Shown here: positions 26,575 through 35,308 of the stretch, piece after piece
Position numbering within the stretch: the first letter of the stretch is position 1
Layout: each line of letters starts with the position of its first letter
Origin: Mammaliicoccus lentus
GTDB lineage: Bacteria; Bacillota; Bacilli; Staphylococcales; Staphylococcaceae
Reading direction: 5' to 3'
DNA: 64,000 bases
Assembly (NCBI RefSeq): GCF_002902755.1
Contig: NZ_PPRS01000004.1
Span: forward strand, 62,001 to 126,000
Position numbers and translations under genes: made by a program
The notes under the pieces: model-generated
Database searches by the model: none
What the model was told of the DNA's origin: nothing
The model's input: only the letters and a program-made list of their open reading frames with translations

Positions 26575-27329
26575 TGAATAACCTCTTCATCATTAAGAGT
26601 ATCTACTTTTTTAATGAAAGACTGGGTACGATTGTGAGAAGATGGGTCGAAAATTTCTTCTGTCGTACCACTTTCAACTATTTCGCCATCTTCCATAAAC
26701 ACTATTTTATCGGCAACATCTTTAGCAAATGACATTTCATGAGTGACGAGTATCATTGTTTTCTTCATAGATGCAACGTCTTTTATAATTTTTAATACGC
26801 CTGATACTAGCTCTGGATCTAACGCTGAAGTGGGTTCATCGAATAATAATAATTGTGGATTCATAGCCAGTGCACGAGCAATACCTACACGTTGTTGTTG
26901 GCCCCCTGATAATGTGGCAGGATATTTATCTTTGAATTTTAATAAACCAACTTGTTCTAAGTATTTTTCTCCAATTTGAATTGCTTCTGGTTTAGATATT
27001 TTTTGAGTGGTAACCAATCCTTGTGTAACATTTTCTAATACTGATTTATTTTTGAATAGGTTATAATGCTGAAACACCATTGTTGATTTTTGAATGAGTT
27101 GTTGTATTTGTTTTTTCTTATAACTTTCAGCATTTATTGAAACATCGTCAATTGATATAGTACCTGCATCTGGTGTTTCTAACCAATTAAGACATCGTAA
27201 TAAAGTTGACTTTCCTGATCCAGAAGGTCCGATAATTGCCAAAACTTCCCCTTTGTTTAACTCAATATCTATACCTTTTAAAACAGTTGTTTTGTTGAAA
27301 GATTTCTTGATTCCTTCGATTTTAATCAT
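26571..27329 (-). CDS. Amino-acid ABC transporter ATP-binding protein (YxeO-like)
   Basis: A 252-aa polar-amino-acid-type ATPase. Walker A is GPSGSGKST (33-41), the Q-loop VFQHYNLF, the signature LSGGQQQRVGIARAL and Walker B LLLFDEPTSALDPE. It pairs with the permease 11 bp upstream in transcription order and with the YxeM-like lipoprotein. Length is normal for the GlnQ class. Confidence 0.92.
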   Translation of the reverse strand: MIKIEGIKKSFNKTTVLKGIDIELNKGEVLAIIGPSGSGKSTLLRCLNWLETPDAGTISIDDVSINAESYKKKQIQQLIQKSTMVFQHYNLFKNKSVLENVTQGLVTTQKISKPEAIQIGEKYLEQVGLLKFKDKYPATLSGGQQQRVGIARALAMNPQLLLFDEPTSALDPELVSGVLKIIKDVASMKKTMILVTHEMSFAKDVADKIVFMEDGEIVESGTTEEIFDPSSHNRTQSFIKKVDTLNDEEVIQ

Positions 27330-27340
27330 AGAACCTTCAC

Positions 27341-28030
27341 CTAACTTTCATATGGTTTGTTTAATTTTTTCTCTAATAGACTTTGTAGATACGTATATAT
27401 AATAGTAATCAACCAATAAACAATAGCAACCGCTAAGAATGTTTCTAAATATTTATACGAAGCGGACGATAATAATTTACTTTTCGCAAAAATTTCAGTT
27501 ACTCCTAGTGTAAATACGAGTGATGTTTCTTTAATTAAGCCAATAAAAATGTTACCTGATGCTGGTATAGCGTTTCGTGTAGCTTGAGGTAATACAATTT
27601 TTATATAAGTTTGTGTTTTACTAAGGCCAATTGAATGAGCGGCTTCGAATTGTCCTTTATCAACTGAAGTAATTGCAGCTCTAAAGATTTCAGCTAAATA
27701 AGCAGCATTTTTAATACTAAGGCCAATTATTGCGGCAGTTAAAGCATCAATTACACGCATCCCGGGTATAAGTTGTGGTAATCCATAATAAATTAAAAAT
27801 AGTTGTACTAAACTTGGTATAGATCTAAAGAATGATATATACACAATGGCTATTTCTTTCAATACAGGAATTTTTGCGCGTAATATTAGCGCAATGATTA
27901 AACCGCCAATTATAGATAGAATTAATGAAACAATAGCTAACATTAAAGTTATAGGTAAGTAAGGCATAAGCTTTGGAAATGTTTCAAAAAAATATATTGG
28001 GTCAAAGTTCAATTGTTTCACCTTCTTCAA
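27341..28030 (-). CDS. Amino-acid ABC transporter permease (YxeN-like)
   Basis: A 229-aa HisM/GlnP-class permease with about five helices. The EAA loop reads EAAHSIGLSKTQTYIKIVLPQA (key residues EAA...G...I.LPQA, about 137-158), the signature that docks the ATPase. Its 5' end overlaps the preceding GNAT gene by 29 bp; GGTGAAACAATTG-type sequence near the start leaves an alternative start possible. Confidence 0.9.
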   Translation of the reverse strand: MKKVKQLNFDPIYFFETFPKLMPYLPITLMLAIVSLILSIIGGLIIALILRAKIPVLKEIAIVYISFFRSIPSLVQLFLIYYGLPQLIPGMRVIDALTAAIIGLSIKNAAYLAEIFRAAITSVDKGQFEAAHSIGLSKTQTYIKIVLPQATRNAIPASGNIFIGLIKETSLVFTLGVTEIFAKSKLLSSASYKYLETFLAVAIVYWLITIIYTYLQSLLEKKLNKPYES

Positions 28031-28571
28031 ATTTGACTTGAGTAAACTTTTTCTTTAATTCTTGTTCACCTTTGAATTTCTGTTTATTTAATATTTTTAT
28101 AAAATATTGTGTAATGTGCCCTTTTTTTAAATCCTGTTTCCCGAATTTTTGATAACCTTTATTTAAATACATATTACTTAGCCAAGGATGGTTAGAAGCT
28201 GTACCTAAAGTTACAGCAGGTGAGTTTAATTCGTTGAGTAAAATGTTTTGTTCTACATATGTTAATAATTTTGAGCCAAAATGTTTGTTTTTATATTTAG
28301 GTGAAGTAGCAAACCACCAAATGTGTGGAAAGTAATAAGGTCCAGGATTATTACTCCATGGCATGCGTAATGAAATCGTACTCACTATTTCATTGTTTAT
28401 TTCTAATACATAACATAAGTTTTCTTCTAAATTTTTAGTTATAGATTCTATTGTAGGATTTGCAGATTGAAAATTAATACCTAAAGTGCGTATAGGTTCA
28501 TATGCAAGAAACATAAGTTCTTTTAATGCCTTAGTATCTTTTTTGTTTGCTCTTCTAATAGTTTGTTCCAT
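28002..28571 (-). CDS. GNAT N-acetyltransferase (YxeL-like)
   Basis: A 189-aa GNAT protein. The acetyl-CoA loop is NKHFGSKLL (about 97-105) after the strand WWFATSPKYK. In B. subtilis the operon partner YxeL N-acetylates S-(2-succino)cysteine before C-S cleavage. The same role is inferred here from its place between the monooxygenase and transporter genes. The 3' end overlaps the permease by 29 bp. Confidence 0.8.
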   Translation of the reverse strand: MEQTIRRANKKDTKALKELMFLAYEPIRTLGINFQSANPTIESITKNLEENLCYVLEINNEIVSTISLRMPWSNNPGPYYFPHIWWFATSPKYKNKHFGSKLLTYVEQNILLNELNSPAVTLGTASNHPWLSNMYLNKGYQKFGKQDLKKGHITQYFIKILNKQKFKGEQELKKKFTQVKFEEGETIEL

Positions 28572-28580
28572 ATTGCACCT

Positions 28581-29885
28581 CTATTCATTATTCAATCCCA
28601 GTTTTTCTCTTAAAGTTCCCTTGTTATAAGATGTTTTGTATAATCCTCTTTTTTGCAAAATTGGTATAACTTTTTCAATAAATAACTCAAATTGAGAGGG
28701 TAATATAGGAGGCATAATATTGAAACCATCTGCTCCAGATGAGTTAAACCATTTCTCCATCTTATCGGCTAGTTGATTAGGTGTTCCCACAAATATATGG
28801 TGACCTCTAGAACCAGCAACTTTTTTATAAACTTCTTCTAGCGTTAAGTCTTTAGCAATTGCTTCTTTATGAATGACTTCAAAACGACTTTGTACACCAT
28901 CACCAACTGTTAAATCTAATTCACTAAATTTTTTGTCTAACGGGTATTGAGATAAATCAATATTCCCTACATAAGGTGATAATATATTTAATCCTACGTG
29001 AGGCAAAATTAAGTCTTGAATTTCTTGATAATTTTGTTCAGCTTCTTCGACTGTTTCACCTAAAATCGGGAACAAACCAGGCATGATAAAAATGTCATTT
29101 GGATTTCTGTTTTCATTAATCGCTTTATTTTTCAACTTTTGGTAAAAGTCTTTTGCATCGGTTAATTGGCTTTGTGCAGTGAATATAACATCAGCTACTT
29201 TTGCTGCTAAATCAGTTCCAGTAGGTGATGATCCTGCCTGAATTAATAATGGTCTTCCTTGAGGTGAACGTTCAATATTTAATGGTCCTCTTACTTTAAA
29301 ATGTTTACCTACATAGTTAATAGTGTGCAGTTTTTTACCATCAATAAATTCTCCTGTTTCTTTATTTCTAATAAGTGTATCTTTTTCCCATGAATTCCAA
29401 AGTTTATTTGTTACATCAACAAATTCGTTGGCACGTTCATATCGTAATTCATGCTCCATTAACTTAGTTCCATTGAAATTTTCTGCGGTAGATGGAATGG
29501 AAGAAGTGACGATATTCCATGCTGCTCTCCCATTACTTATGTGATCTAAAGAACTAAATTGACGTGCGATATGAAAAGGTTCGCTATATGTAGTAGAAGC
29601 TGTAGCAGCTAATCCTATATTAGTGGTATGTGTTGATAATACTGATAATAAAGTTAGAGGTTCAAAGCGACTCAAGATATTTGGATGTGAACTCTCAGAG
29701 ACAAATAAGCTATCAGCAAGAAAAACTAAATCAAATAAGCCTTTCTCTGCTAGTTGAGCCGTACGAATTAAATGATTTAAATCCATAGGTCCTTGTTCAT
29801 TAACATTTTCGTGGCGCCAACTTGCCACATGATGACCATACCCCGCTAAAAAAAGTCCAAGTTTGATGTGTGTATTCTTAGTCAT
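28581..29885 (-). CDS. NtaA/SnaA/DszA-family FMN-dependent monooxygenase (YxeK-like)
   Basis: A 434-aa luciferase-fold flavin monooxygenase using reduced FMN from a partner reductase. Family landmarks include HVASWRHE (19-26), FDLVFLADSLF, the GLAATASTTYSEPFHIARQF region (about 92-111), RAAWNIVTSS (about 119) and PLLIQAGSSPTG (about 212). B. subtilis YxeK cleaves the C-S bond of N-acetyl-2-succinocysteine. First gene of the six-gene operon, with a strong promoter at 29932-29961. Confidence 0.87.
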   Translation of the reverse strand: MTKNTHIKLGLFLAGYGHHVASWRHENVNEQGPMDLNHLIRTAQLAEKGLFDLVFLADSLFVSESSHPNILSRFEPLTLLSVLSTHTTNIGLAATASTTYSEPFHIARQFSSLDHISNGRAAWNIVTSSIPSTAENFNGTKLMEHELRYERANEFVDVTNKLWNSWEKDTLIRNKETGEFIDGKKLHTINYVGKHFKVRGPLNIERSPQGRPLLIQAGSSPTGTDLAAKVADVIFTAQSQLTDAKDFYQKLKNKAINENRNPNDIFIMPGLFPILGETVEEAEQNYQEIQDLILPHVGLNILSPYVGNIDLSQYPLDKKFSELDLTVGDGVQSRFEVIHKEAIAKDLTLEEVYKKVAGSRGHHIFVGTPNQLADKMEKWFNSSGADGFNIMPPILPSQFELFIEKVIPILQKRGLYKTSYNKGTLREKLGLNNE

Positions 29886-29931
29886 AATATCCTCCTAAAC
29901 ATTCTAATCCGATAGTTTTAATATGCATTAA

Positions 29932-29989
29932 AGATTACCACTTTAAATAAGCTAGTGTCAACGCAATTCTGATAAGTATATTCGGGATT
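29932..29989 (-). promoter_or_regulatory. Promoter and candidate operator of the yxe-like operon
   Basis: Minus strand: -35 TTGACA (29956-29961), 18 bp, extended -10 TGG-TAATCT (29932-29937). Immediately upstream is an imperfect palindrome AATTCTGA-N9-TCGGGATT (29965-29972 / 29982-29989), placed where an activator would bind. The rest of the 375-bp gap to 30260 is A/T-rich with no gene; it also holds the sigma-B promoter of the next gene. Confidence 0.55.
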
Positions 29990-30200
29990 AAAAGGTGGAA
30001 AAATAGAGTAGTATTATAAGAATAATTAAAATATTAAATTAACCTTATCAAATAAAGTTTTTTTAGTAAAAAGATGAATAGATACAATGTCGAAATTTAA
30101 TAAGAATAAATAAAGTCATAAAATATATACAAGAAGTTTTATTTACTTTTGAATTTTAACAACAAAAAATCGTTGAATAGGAAATATATGCCAAAATGAT

Positions 30201-30225
30201 GTTTGAACAATTCTTCAGTGGGAAT
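30201..30225 (+). promoter_or_regulatory. Sigma-B type promoter
   Basis: GTTTGA (30201-30206), 13-bp spacer, GGGAAT (30220-30225), close to the staphylococcal sigma-B consensus GTTTAA-N12-15-GGGTAT. It is placed directly before a general-stress protein gene. Confidence 0.65.
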
Positions 30226-30260
30226 ACTAATAATATAATATAGAAATGGATGCTTTATTC

Positions 30261-30593
30261 ATGACAGTAGTAAAAACTTATAATAATGACGAAGCGTTAC
30301 AGAACGACATTAACAAACTAAAAGATGTGAATATTGATCCGTCAAATGTTTTTGTATTATCACACGATGATGATCGTACGGCACGTATTGTAGAACACAC
30401 AGATTATTCTGGTATTGACTACAATAACAAAGACTTAGGTCAAAAATTCGACAAGCAAGGTGACGAATTAAGAGCTAAATTACAAGAGCTTGGATTATCA
30501 AAAGAACAAGCGGAAGAAAACGAAGAAAAAATGGACGAAGGTAAAGTATTTCTAATTGTCAAAGATGACAAAGCAAAAGAAGTATTAGGATAA
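30261..30593 (+). CDS. General stress protein, YflT domain
   Basis: A 110-aa small acidic protein with a YflT (GSP17M-like) N-terminal alpha-beta domain (VVKTYNNDEALQNDINKLKD...VFVLSHDDDR) and a C-terminal helix-strand (EGKVFLIVKDD). The family is stress-induced with no defined biochemical role. ATG 30261 (MTVVKTY) fits the family start and the transcription start implied by the sigma-B promoter; ATG 30246 is too close to that start to have a ribosome site. Confidence 0.75.
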   Translation: MTVVKTYNNDEALQNDINKLKDVNIDPSNVFVLSHDDDRTARIVEHTDYSGIDYNNKDLGQKFDKQGDELRAKLQELGLSKEQAEENEEKMDEGKVFLIVKDDKAKEVLG

Positions 30594-30615
30594 TTAGCAA
30601 AACCTCTCATATAGC

Positions 30616-30650
30616 AAAAGCCTATCTCAATTTGAGATAGGCTTTTTTAA
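30616..30650 (+). terminator. Terminator after the YflT gene
   Basis: 13-bp stem (30616-30628 / 30634-30646), 5-nt loop, T run. Confidence 0.88.
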
Positions 30651-30658
30651 ATTATAAA

Positions 30659-30721
30659 TGTCAAAAGTATTTGACATTTATCTCTGAAATGTTATCATAA
30701 AAATGTAAAATACTTTTGACA
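30659..30721 (+). promoter_or_regulatory. Promoter flanked by two inverted 18-bp operators (XRE cassette)
   Basis: TTGACA (30671-30676), 16-bp spacer, extended -10 TGT-TATCAT (30693-30698). Two palindromic 18-mers, TGTCAAA-N4-TTTGACA (30659-30676) and TGTAAAA-N4-TTTGACA (30704-30721), lie over the -35 and just after the start site. Across the pair, 15 bp are perfectly inverted. This looks like repression by the XRE protein encoded downstream. Confidence 0.65.
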
Positions 30722-30738
30722 TTAAGGAGTAGTAATTT

Positions 30739-31062
30739 ATGAATGTACTGAAGTGGATAGCTTTTATTATTATCACATTTGTGATGTGGCAATTTTATTT
30801 TAAATTTATTACGATTGATACTAAAGAATTTAGTAGAGAAAAAAGATTAGACGAACGAGCACTAAGAATGAGATTAGAAGTATTATCAAGAACATTTGGA
30901 TTCATGTTTCTTATCATTATGTCCTACATTGCCTTAAAAATATCAGGGCTTAAAGGTGATGGTAATAATGTATTTACGGAAAATCTTGAAATAGTATTTT
31001 TAGTTGTATTACTTGTTAACTATTGTATAAATGTAATAATGGTAAATAAAAAGTACAATTGA
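30739..31062 (+). CDS. Small three-helix membrane protein in XRE cassette
   Basis: A 107-aa protein with hydrophobic segments at about 4-26, 52-72 and 83-102 and a charged loop KEFSREKRLDERALRMR between the first two. Family not recognised; it is similar in plan to DUF2178-type proteins that accompany small XRE regulators. ATG 30739 follows AAGGAG. It is first of three genes under one repressible promoter. Confidence 0.65.
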   Translation: MNVLKWIAFIIITFVMWQFYFKFITIDTKEFSREKRLDERALRMRLEVLSRTFGFMFLIIMSYIALKISGLKGDGNNVFTENLEIVFLVVLLVNYCINVIMVNKKYN

Positions 31063-31075
31063 AAGCGGGAAAATA

Positions 31076-31261
31076 ATGAAAAATAGAATTAGGGAATATC
31101 GTAAAAAATTAGGGATTTCACAGGATACATTAAGTAAAAATGTAAAAGTAACAAGACAAACAATAAATGCGATAGAAAACGATAAATACGATCCTACATT
31201 AGCTTTGGCATTCAAATTGGCTAAAGAATTTAATGTAACAGTAGATGAATTGTTTTCATAA
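31076..31261 (+). CDS. Small XRE-family transcriptional regulator
   Basis: A 61-aa stand-alone helix-turn-helix protein, almost all HTH: LGISQDTLSKNVKVTRQTINAIENDKYDP is the helix-turn-helix (about 12-40), then AFKLAKEFNVTVDELF. This small YozG/SinR-like class usually represses its own operon with a membrane partner. The doubled operator at 30659-30721 is its probable target. GGGA precedes ATG 31076. Confidence 0.85.
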   Translation: MKNRIREYRKKLGISQDTLSKNVKVTRQTINAIENDKYDPTLALAFKLAKEFNVTVDELFS

Positions 31262-31282
31262 ATAGCTTTAGGAGGAATCAAA

Positions 31283-31489
31283 TTGAAAAAGCAAGACGAA
31301 ATGGAGAAACAGCATTTTTATATCGCTTCAAAATGGACAACAGCATATTTTTTAATTGTGCTAGTGATATACAATTTATATACAAAATTCACAACAGGGG
31401 AATTTGATGTCGTGTGGCTAATTCTATTAATAGGGCTTATTTTATTCACAAGTATTCTAACTTTTTATAAATATAAAACGAAGATATAA
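31283..31489 (+). CDS. Small two-helix membrane protein in XRE cassette
   Basis: A 68-aa protein with two hydrophobic segments (about 18-35 and 43-61). TTG start at 31283 is supported by AGGAGG 7 nt upstream and continuous spacing (21 bp) from the XRE gene. Function unknown. Confidence 0.6.
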   Translation: MKKQDEMEKQHFYIASKWTTAYFLIVLVIYNLYTKFTTGEFDVVWLILLIGLILFTSILTFYKYKTKI

Positions 31490-31548
31490 TATAGCACCTT
31501 TAGTGTATTATGTGTATAATGTATAAAAACTTAAAGTGGTGATTTTTC

Positions 31549-32769
31549 TTGAAGAAAAACTTCTTATTCATAATTTTATTTACTTTTTTCAGTATTATAG
31601 GAAGTAAATTATTTACTTTCGCTTTATCTTTTCACGTCTTAAATATTACTGGAAGTGTTCAAAGTTTCTCGAATATCATCATTATTTATTCTGTTGTTTT
31701 TATATTGGGTAGTACACTTATGGGTTATTACATAGATAAAATTAATAAAAAACTTTTTATTATATCAATGCAGTGTATTTCAGTAATCTCAATTATTGGA
31801 ATATATATAATTCCTAATAGTCTTAATCAACTTATATACATATATATCATTGTTACCATACTTACAATCACAGATATAGCGGTAACTTTGGCTTTTAATA
31901 GTGGACTTCTAACTTTAGTAAGTGAAGAATATTTAGATAAGACCGTTTCGTATAGAAATGTCATACAAAATATTATACAAATTGGCGCACCAGTATTAGG
32001 CGGTATTATTTATGCATATTTTGATATAAAAACTTTTACGATTATTATGCTGATAACTGAATTAATTTCTTTATTGTTCGTATTATTTATTAGCTTTAAT
32101 AAACTAAATGTTGAAAATGAAATAGAAGAAATGAAAGATACATTTTTTAATAGTTATAAGACAGTTTTTAATTTTTTAAAGATGAAAAAAGATTTATTTA
32201 TAATTATTTTATCAGGGGCTATTATTAATTTTATGTTTGGGTTTATAACAGTTGGCATACCCGGGAGTTTTGTTACTTTATTTAATATGAATTCTAAACA
32301 ACTAGGGTTAATTGAGACTGCTATGCCAATAGCAGGAATTATATTTGGAGTTGTGTATCCTCGAATTAAAAATAAAGGATCATTAATATTTAATATGCAA
32401 TGCGCAATGATAATACTAGCTTTAGGTCTTCTTATATTATGTACGCCTTTAACAATAGGTTTAACTAGCCAGTTTGTAGTCATTATTTATTTTGTAAGCA
32501 TGTTTATTATGGGTATAGGAATCATATTGAGTAATATCCCAATCAATATTTATGTTCAAAAAAATGTACCCGAAAATATTAAAGGAAAATATCTTGCTTT
32601 GCATCAAACAATGTCTCAAATTATGATGCCTGCAGGAATTTTAATATCGGGTATATTATTTGATATTCATAATTATTTTTATTTAATATCATTCTTGCTT
32701 ACGACGTTATTAAGCATAGCAATAGCTTTTTCATACCAATATTTAAAAAGATATGATGGTGCAGTTTAG
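31549..32769 (+). CDS. MFS transporter (efflux type)
   Basis: A 406-aa, 12-helix major facilitator with short loops and a low-complexity, very A/T-rich coding sequence. The loop GYYIDKINKK after helix 2 is the motif A region, as in macrolide-efflux-like members of the DHA3 group. TTG 31549 has AAGTGGTG upstream, and a TATAAT at 31515-31520 suggests its own promoter. Substrate unknown. No terminator is clear before the convergent thioredoxin-like gene 19 bp on. Confidence 0.75.
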   Translation: MKKNFLFIILFTFFSIIGSKLFTFALSFHVLNITGSVQSFSNIIIIYSVVFILGSTLMGYYIDKINKKLFIISMQCISVISIIGIYIIPNSLNQLIYIYIIVTILTITDIAVTLAFNSGLLTLVSEEYLDKTVSYRNVIQNIIQIGAPVLGGIIYAYFDIKTFTIIMLITELISLLFVLFISFNKLNVENEIEEMKDTFFNSYKTVFNFLKMKKDLFIIILSGAIINFMFGFITVGIPGSFVTLFNMNSKQLGLIETAMPIAGIIFGVVYPRIKNKGSLIFNMQCAMIILALGLLILCTPLTIGLTSQFVVIIYFVSMFIMGIGIILSNIPINIYVQKNVPENIKGKYLALHQTMSQIMMPAGILISGILFDIHNYFYLISFLLTTLLSIAIAFSYQYLKRYDGAV

Positions 32770-32788
32770 AACACTAAAAACTTATGTT

Positions 32789-33100
32789 TTATCCTACTAC
32801 TTGTTCTATGCGATAACGTAGTTCATTAAAGTCTAAAATACGTGCTTGTCTATGAACTTCTTTTTCGTTATAAAAAAGCATAACAACAGGAGACGTGAAC
32901 AAATTCAATTGTCCTACTGCTTCTGGTACGTCATTTGCCACAATTTCATAAGCGGGTATATTATATTCATTTACTATATCTTGAACGATAGGGTGGTCTG
33001 CTTTACATACAGAGCAGTTTTCACTTGATACATAAATTAATACAAAATCATTCGAATGAATGATAGTGTTGAATTCATCGAAATTTTGAATGATTTCCAT
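32789..33100 (-). CDS. Thioredoxin-family protein (YtpP-like)
   Basis: A 103-aa thioredoxin fold. The redox pair is C29-S-V-C32 in SSENCSVC, with the usual Trp before the first Cys replaced by Asn; the cis-proline is in FTSPVVMLF. ATG 33100 with AAGGTGAT upstream is chosen over an in-frame extension to 33184, which lacks family similarity. It is divergent from the DUF6440 gene. Likely a cytosolic thiol-disulfide exchanger; partner unknown. Confidence 0.8.
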   Translation of the reverse strand: MEIIQNFDEFNTIIHSNDFVLIYVSSENCSVCKADHPIVQDIVNEYNIPAYEIVANDVPEAVGQLNLFTSPVVMLFYNEKEVHRQARILDFNELRYRIEQVVG

Positions 33101-33168
33101 ATTATCACCTTCTGATTTGATTATAATAACAAGTATTGTAACATGATATATGATAAGGAGTGGAAAAT

Positions 33169-33366
33169 ATGTTTGGTAAAACAAATAATCCCAAAAAGGA
33201 TAAAAGATTTTACATAAAATCTAATGAAAATTTAGGTACGTTAGGTAAAGTAATTGTGTTAGTTGACAGTGAAACAGGCGTGAATTATTTACAGTTTGCT
33301 AACGCAGGAAACTCAATTACACCATTGTTAGATGAAAACAGAAAAGTGATCGTTGATAAAGTTTAA
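33169..33366 (+). CDS. DUF6440 family small protein
   Basis: A 65-aa protein with a compact beta sheet: GKVIVLVDSETGVNYLQF and ITPLLDENRKVIVDKV are the family's conserved strands. ATG 33169 with AAGGAG at 33155-33160 is preferred over an in-frame GTG at 33160 that is part of the ribosome site. Function unknown. Confidence 0.75.
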   Translation: MFGKTNNPKKDKRFYIKSNENLGTLGKVIVLVDSETGVNYLQFANAGNSITPLLDENRKVIVDKV

Positions 33367-33446
33367 AATATATCATAAATTGGCACCTTTATATTGGCTA
33401 TATTGAAACTATAACAGGTCTCATATATGAAGAAAGGAGATCAAAT

Positions 33447-33656
33447 ATGTTTATAGCATTTATAATATTAATTATTTTGACCTTCTTGATGCTTCTATAT
33501 TCCTTAGCGATTCTTATGGGAAAAGATAGCGATGTGTACTCGATGTTATCTAAAGAAGAGAAAAATCTTTCTGAAAAAAAGAAGATGATTATTTATTTTG
33601 TTAGTGTCGCATTGTTATTTGGATGCTTGTTATATTTCTTTTATTTTTTCACTTAA
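33447..33656 (+). CDS. Small two-helix membrane protein
   Basis: A 69-aa protein with helices at about 2-25 and 47-67 and a charged middle KEEKNLSEKKK. AAAGGAG lies before ATG 33447. Not recognised. Confidence 0.6.
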   Translation: MFIAFIILIILTFLMLLYSLAILMGKDSDVYSMLSKEEKNLSEKKKMIIYFVSVALLFGCLLYFFYFFT

Positions 33657-33749
33657 ATAATTGAGTGATGATTGTTTTAAAGGTTCCAAAAATTGAATGA
33701 ATATAAAAAAAGAGCGACTTAATGGTAACTATTAAAAAGTGGGTAATCC

Positions 33750-33755
33750 TATAAT
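33750..33755 (+). promoter_or_regulatory. Probable -10 of the carboxylesterase gene
   Basis: TATAAT 33750-33755; transcription would start near 33762, which rules out an in-frame GTG at 33739 as the start codon. The -35 is weak. Confidence 0.4.
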
Positions 33756-33801
33756 AATAGGTAGATTAGGAATGTTATTATATGATTCGGAAGTGATATG
33801 T

Positions 33802-35304
33802 TTGAATAATAATCTTTTAATTAATACTAAATATGGCAAGGTACAAGGATTTCAAGAAAATAATATAAATAAATGGTATGGTATTCCTTTCGCTAAACCA
33901 CCGATTCACGAATTGAGATTTAAAAGAGCTCAATCCCCTGAACCTTGGCAAGGAACTAAAGAGTGTACAAAGATGGGTAATCGTCCATATCAATTTACTG
34001 ATGAAAAAATTTTGAAAAAGATGGGTCTAGCCAATGAAAATATTCGTTCAAGTGAAGATTGTTTAAATTTAAATATATGGGCGCCTAAAAGTACTAAAAA
34101 AGCGCCAGTTTTTGTATGGATTTATGGTGGAGGTAATCATATTGGAGAAGCATCTTCACCAGCTTATTCATTAGAAAGTTTTGCTGAACAAGGTGTTATT
34201 GGTGTTTCATTTAACTATCGTCTTGGTCCTCTAGGATTTTACAATTTTTCGAAATTAGATAGTAGTTTTGATTCAAACTGTGCGGTGTCGGATATGATAT
34301 TGGCGATGCAGTGGATTAAAAATAACATTGAAAACTTTGGTGGAGATTCTAATAATATAACTATTGCAGGTGAGTCTGCCGGAGGTACAGCTGTTTATTC
34401 ATTACTAGCAGCACCTAAAGCTAAAGGAACTTTTCAGAAAGCTATAGCAATGAGCGGACTATCTGGTAATATTACAACTCAAAAAACGCATGATTTAAAT
34501 AATGAAATATTCTTTGATAAATTAGGATTAGATTCGCAAGATATTTATAAATTAAAGGAAATGCCAGTTGAAAATATGATTAATCCATCCAAAGCTGTGT
34601 TTGAAGAAAGTTGCTCTGTAAATCCAGGTATTTTTGTGACAGGTCCAGTCATAGATGATTTAATACCTAAAAAACCATGGGATGCTTTGAATGAAGGTAT
34701 AAATAAAGATGTTAAATGTATGTTTGGTACATGTCGTGATGAGGGGACACTTTTTTATTCTATGCACGCAATCCCTAAAAGTTGGAGCGAAGTAAGTACG
34801 ATGTTATCTAGGAATAATCGATTAGATAAATATCCATATTTTAAAGAATTGTATGGGAATCAATCTGAGAAAAAAGCAATGTTTGAAATAGGGAGAGACC
34901 GTTTGTTTTGGGCGAACACAATTAAATGTGCTATAGCTCAAAGCAATTACAATGATGTTTATATGTATCGTTTTGATTATTCAAATCCTCTAAAAGAAAT
35001 GATTGGTCTAGGTGCACATCACGGCGCAGATGTAAGTCCAGCTTTAAATACACAAATTAGTAATAAAAATCGTATTCTTAATACTGTTAAGAACAGAGGT
35101 TTAAAAAAAGTTAGAAATGTATTACATGGTTCATTTGTAAACTTTGCAATTAGTGGTAACCCTAATGGAGGATTACCTTTAAAATGGCCGAAATATACAA
35201 ATGATACTCAATCGACGTATATTATTAACACAAAATGTTCAGTATTAAATAATCCTAATTCTAATTATTTTGCAATTTGGGATGATTTAAAACTATATGA
35301 GTAA
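33802..35304 (+). CDS. Type B carboxylesterase (para-nitrobenzyl esterase family)
   Basis: A 500-aa alpha/beta-hydrolase of the PnbA/acetylcholinesterase-like family, with no signal peptide. The nucleophile is S192 in ITIAGESAGGTA. GGGNHIG at about 109-115 is the oxyanion loop, SEDCLNLNIWAP (84-95) the family signature, DEGTLF carries the acidic residue and GAHHGADVS the His. TTG 33802 (MNNNLLINTKYGKVQGF) is chosen because family members start just before the T-x-YGKVxG strand and GGAAGTGAT precedes it. Broad ester hydrolysis is likely; natural substrate unknown. Confidence 0.85.
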   Translation: MNNNLLINTKYGKVQGFQENNINKWYGIPFAKPPIHELRFKRAQSPEPWQGTKECTKMGNRPYQFTDEKILKKMGLANENIRSSEDCLNLNIWAPKSTKKAPVFVWIYGGGNHIGEASSPAYSLESFAEQGVIGVSFNYRLGPLGFYNFSKLDSSFDSNCAVSDMILAMQWIKNNIENFGGDSNNITIAGESAGGTAVYSLLAAPKAKGTFQKAIAMSGLSGNITTQKTHDLNNEIFFDKLGLDSQDIYKLKEMPVENMINPSKAVFEESCSVNPGIFVTGPVIDDLIPKKPWDALNEGINKDVKCMFGTCRDEGTLFYSMHAIPKSWSEVSTMLSRNNRLDKYPYFKELYGNQSEKKAMFEIGRDRLFWANTIKCAIAQSNYNDVYMYRFDYSNPLKEMIGLGAHHGADVSPALNTQISNKNRILNTVKNRGLKKVRNVLHGSFVNFAISGNPNGGLPLKWPKYTNDTQSTYIINTKCSVLNNPNSNYFAIWDDLKLYE

Positions 35305-35308
35305 TTAT

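Noticed and set aside
29965-29989. CymR (cysteine metabolism) box before the yxe-like operon
   Set aside because: The half-sites resemble the consensus but the spacing is about 3 bp too long, so I report it only as an unnamed palindrome.
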